DNA from: Alistipes provencensis
Lineage (GTDB): Bacteria > Bacteroidota > Bacteroidia > Bacteroidales > Rikenellaceae
Assembly: GCF_900083545.1 (NCBI RefSeq)
Contig: NZ_LT559262.1
Coordinates: forward strand, 310,001 to 374,000
Length of the DNA stretch: 64,000 bases
Direction: 5' to 3'
Position numbers and translations under genes: made by a program. Within the stretch, counting starts at the first letter, position 1; every line of letters begins with the position of its first letter. Below, in pieces: positions 62,510 through 64,000 of this stretch. Below the pieces are notes generated by a model, which was given only the letters and a program-made list of their open reading frames with translations, had not been told where the DNA came from and ran no database searches.

Positions 62510-64000
62510 ATGATTTTTCGCAATCCAACAGAGATCAGACCCGTTCCATTCAATTTCACGTGTCCAATGGAAATAAAAAAACTGCCATTTGGAATCAAAT
62601 GGCCAGTTGTTTATATCATTCATGATAATGAATCGGCCTATGTCGGAGAATCTGTAAATATCGCAATAAGAATCAATGATCATTTAAAATCAGCACAGAA
62701 AAAATCACTGAACAACATATATATCATCCACAACAAATCTTTCAATAAATCCGCAATATTAGACATAGAAAGATTTCTCATCGAACACATTTGGGCGGAA
62801 GGTAAATATATGATGTTGAATGCGAACCATGGATACCTTGCTCATAATTATTATAGATGCGAACAATACCGGAAAGAATTCAAGCATATCTGGCAGTTAC
62901 TTAAAGAGCAGGGACTGGCCCAAAACGATACCAAAGAGATACAAAATTCCGACCGTTTCAAATACTCGCCCTATAAGACACCGACGACTGAGCAATATGA
63001 AATCATCAGGCAGATTCTCCGGGACTTGAAAACGGATATGACGATCGGTCTGACGTCCCAGAGCACCGTGGTCAACGGAGGTTCCGGGACAGGAAAATCC
63101 GTTTTAGGCATCTTTTTACTGAAATTATTAGCCGATGCAAAATCGGATCAGATAATACGACTGCAATCCGAAGAATCGGAACCGTCCGAAGGAGACCTGA
63201 ATTATCTTGCGGATCAACTGCCTCGCAAACTGAAGATCGGTTATGTGGTTCCGACCCAAAATTTCCGGTCAACACTTAAAAAAGTTTTCAGGACGATAAC
63301 TCCGAAGGCAACTGACGACAGCAGGGATTCAGCGCCTAAAATACTGAGTCCGCATGATGTAGCAAAATCGGATACAGATTATGATTTACTAATAGTCGAT
63401 GAAGCTCATCGATTGAGAAGACGGTATGCCCTTCCCGGAGGATATACATATAAACAGTTTGATGATAACAACAAGAGATTAGGGTTAAGTCAGCATGGAA
63501 CGGAACTGGACTGGATTGTAAAAAAAAGTAAATATCAGTTGTTCTTCTATGATGCTGGTCAATCAATCAAACCGACTGATGTATCCAAAGAGCGTTTCAA
63601 TCATTTATTACAAGATCAATCCACACGCCAATATCAATTAACATCTCAACTGAGATGCAAAGGAGGTAATGACTATATCCAGTATCTCGAAGATATCTTT
63701 AATGATGCCGATCCCCAAACGCTTTCTTTCAAAGGGTACTCACTCCGTTTGTATGAAGATGTAAACGACATGGTCAAAGCAATTATCCGACTGGATAAAA
63801 AGTATGGACTGTGCCGTAATATAGCTGGATATGCATGGGATTGGAAAACTAAAAAGAAACCAAAAGGAAAAAGGGCGAAAAAAACGGCCAAAGAACTGAT
63901 AAAAAAAGGCTTATACGACATTGAGATTCCAGGCCAAGAGCATACATACAAATATGTTTGGAATATGCAGGATACAGATTGGATCAATGCCTTCGATTCA
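62510..64000 (+). CDS. DUF2075 ATPase/helicase-like protein with N-terminal GIY-YIG domain (3' partial)
   Basis: The frame is open from ATG 62510 to the window edge (497 codons). Residues 33-95 form a GIY-YIG nuclease-like domain: VVYIIHDNESAYVGES, R54 and E87/E92 as likely catalytic residues. A DUF2075 ATPase follows, with Walker A GGSGTGKS (190-197) and Walker B VDEAH (296-300), and SQLRCKGGNDY equivalent to the preceding protein. Starts 11 bases after the previous gene. The C-terminus is outside the window. Confidence 0.85.
   Translation, partial: MIFRNPTEIRPVPFNFTCPMEIKKLPFGIKWPVVYIIHDNESAYVGESVNIAIRINDHLKSAQKKSLNNIYIIHNKSFNKSAILDIERFLIEHIWAEGKYMMLNANHGYLAHNYYRCEQYRKEFKHIWQLLKEQGLAQNDTKEIQNSDRFKYSPYKTPTTEQYEIIRQILRDLKTDMTIGLTSQSTVVNGGSGTGKSVLGIFLLKLLADAKSDQIIRLQSEESEPSEGDLNYLADQLPRKLKIGYVVPTQNFRSTLKKVFRTITPKATDDSRDSAPKILSPHDVAKSDTDYDLLIVDEAHRLRRRYALPGGYTYKQFDDNNKRLGLSQHGTELDWIVKKSKYQLFFYDAGQSIKPTDVSKERFNHLLQDQSTRQYQLTSQLRCKGGNDYIQYLEDIFNDADPQTLSFKGYSLRLYEDVNDMVKAIIRLDKKYGLCRNIAGYAWDWKTKKKPKGKRAKKTAKELIKKGLYDIEIPGQEHTYKYVWNMQDTDWINAFDS

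Larger units (their letters stand above)
49556..64000. mobile_element. accessory island with integrases and candidate defence genes (open on the right)
   Basis: From the end of mnmE to the window edge only accessory functions are found: three tyrosine recombinases, excisionase-like HTH proteins, RhuM-like, hipBA, STAND-like ATPase, MazG/DUF2075 genes. Base composition drops sharply to AT-rich after about 52.5 kb. It may be several nested elements; boundaries are not defined by visible direct repeats. Confidence 0.55.

Noticed and set aside
49556..64000. CRISPR array or cas genes in the accessory island
   Set aside because: No regularly spaced direct repeats of 25-40 bp and no Cas-like proteins were seen; the TGCAAC array has a 10-bp period and is too short.

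Overview
The window looks like chromosome of a gut Bacteroidota close to Alistipes. Codons in the first ~52 kb are strongly GC-rich, Shine-Dalgarno sites are scarce, promoters follow the Bacteroidetes TTTG/TAnnTTTG pattern (clear cases at 4346, 21026, 26996, 43943), and the gene families are typical of the phylum: SusC/SusD, FecR with an ECF sigma factor, DUF5117 metalloproteases, OstA-like protein, DUF5683, ferredoxin-dependent 2-oxoacid oxidoreductase. The genus is an inference from gene content and composition.

Layout. 1-4044: end of an RND efflux pump gene and its TolC partner. 4412-5401: a small redox operon (exported thioredoxin, small ferredoxin, MarR regulator), facing a GntR/FadR regulator (5485-6189). 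6320-20787: a peptide-type Sus locus made of a FecR anti-sigma factor, one intact DUF5117/DUF4953 metalloprotease, a paralogue that has lost its zinc site, STN-type SusC, SusD, a DUF4843 lipoprotein and a PKD-like lipoprotein, closed by a convergent ECF sigma gene that carries a nine-C tract. 21084-26074: iorA, iorB, an aminotransferase and a CoA-transferase, together a complete oxidative route from an amino acid (probably aromatic) to acyl-CoA and free acid. 26263-32804: HAD phosphatase, then a MacB-type ABC exporter with two permeases, adaptor and TolC. 33172-37913: AspT/YidE-type transporter, MscS-type channel, NUDIX hydrolase, MFS exporter. 38003-42767: minus-strand envelope-biogenesis operon (two PpiC/SurA-like proteins and an OstA-like protein). 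42991-43842: CPBP membrane protease. 43998-49555: parA, parB, DUF5683 protein, LysM lytic transglycosylase, mnmE.

Beyond mnmE the sequence becomes accessory and, from about 52.5 kb, clearly AT-rich. It holds three tyrosine recombinases (one intact XerC/D-like, one IntDOT-like, one broken by a frameshift and a nonsense codon), excisionase-like HTH proteins, a short RhuM-like protein, hipBA, a STAND-like ATPase, and a cassette running off the right edge: MazG-like pyrophosphohydrolase, DUF2075 ATPase with an N-terminal PD-(D/E)XK-like domain, and DUF2075 ATPase with an N-terminal GIY-YIG domain. This cassette is the best candidate here for an undescribed, probably antiphage, system. A second notable object is a protein with five HTH modules at 49827, preceded by five TGCAAC-like motifs phased at exactly 10 bp.
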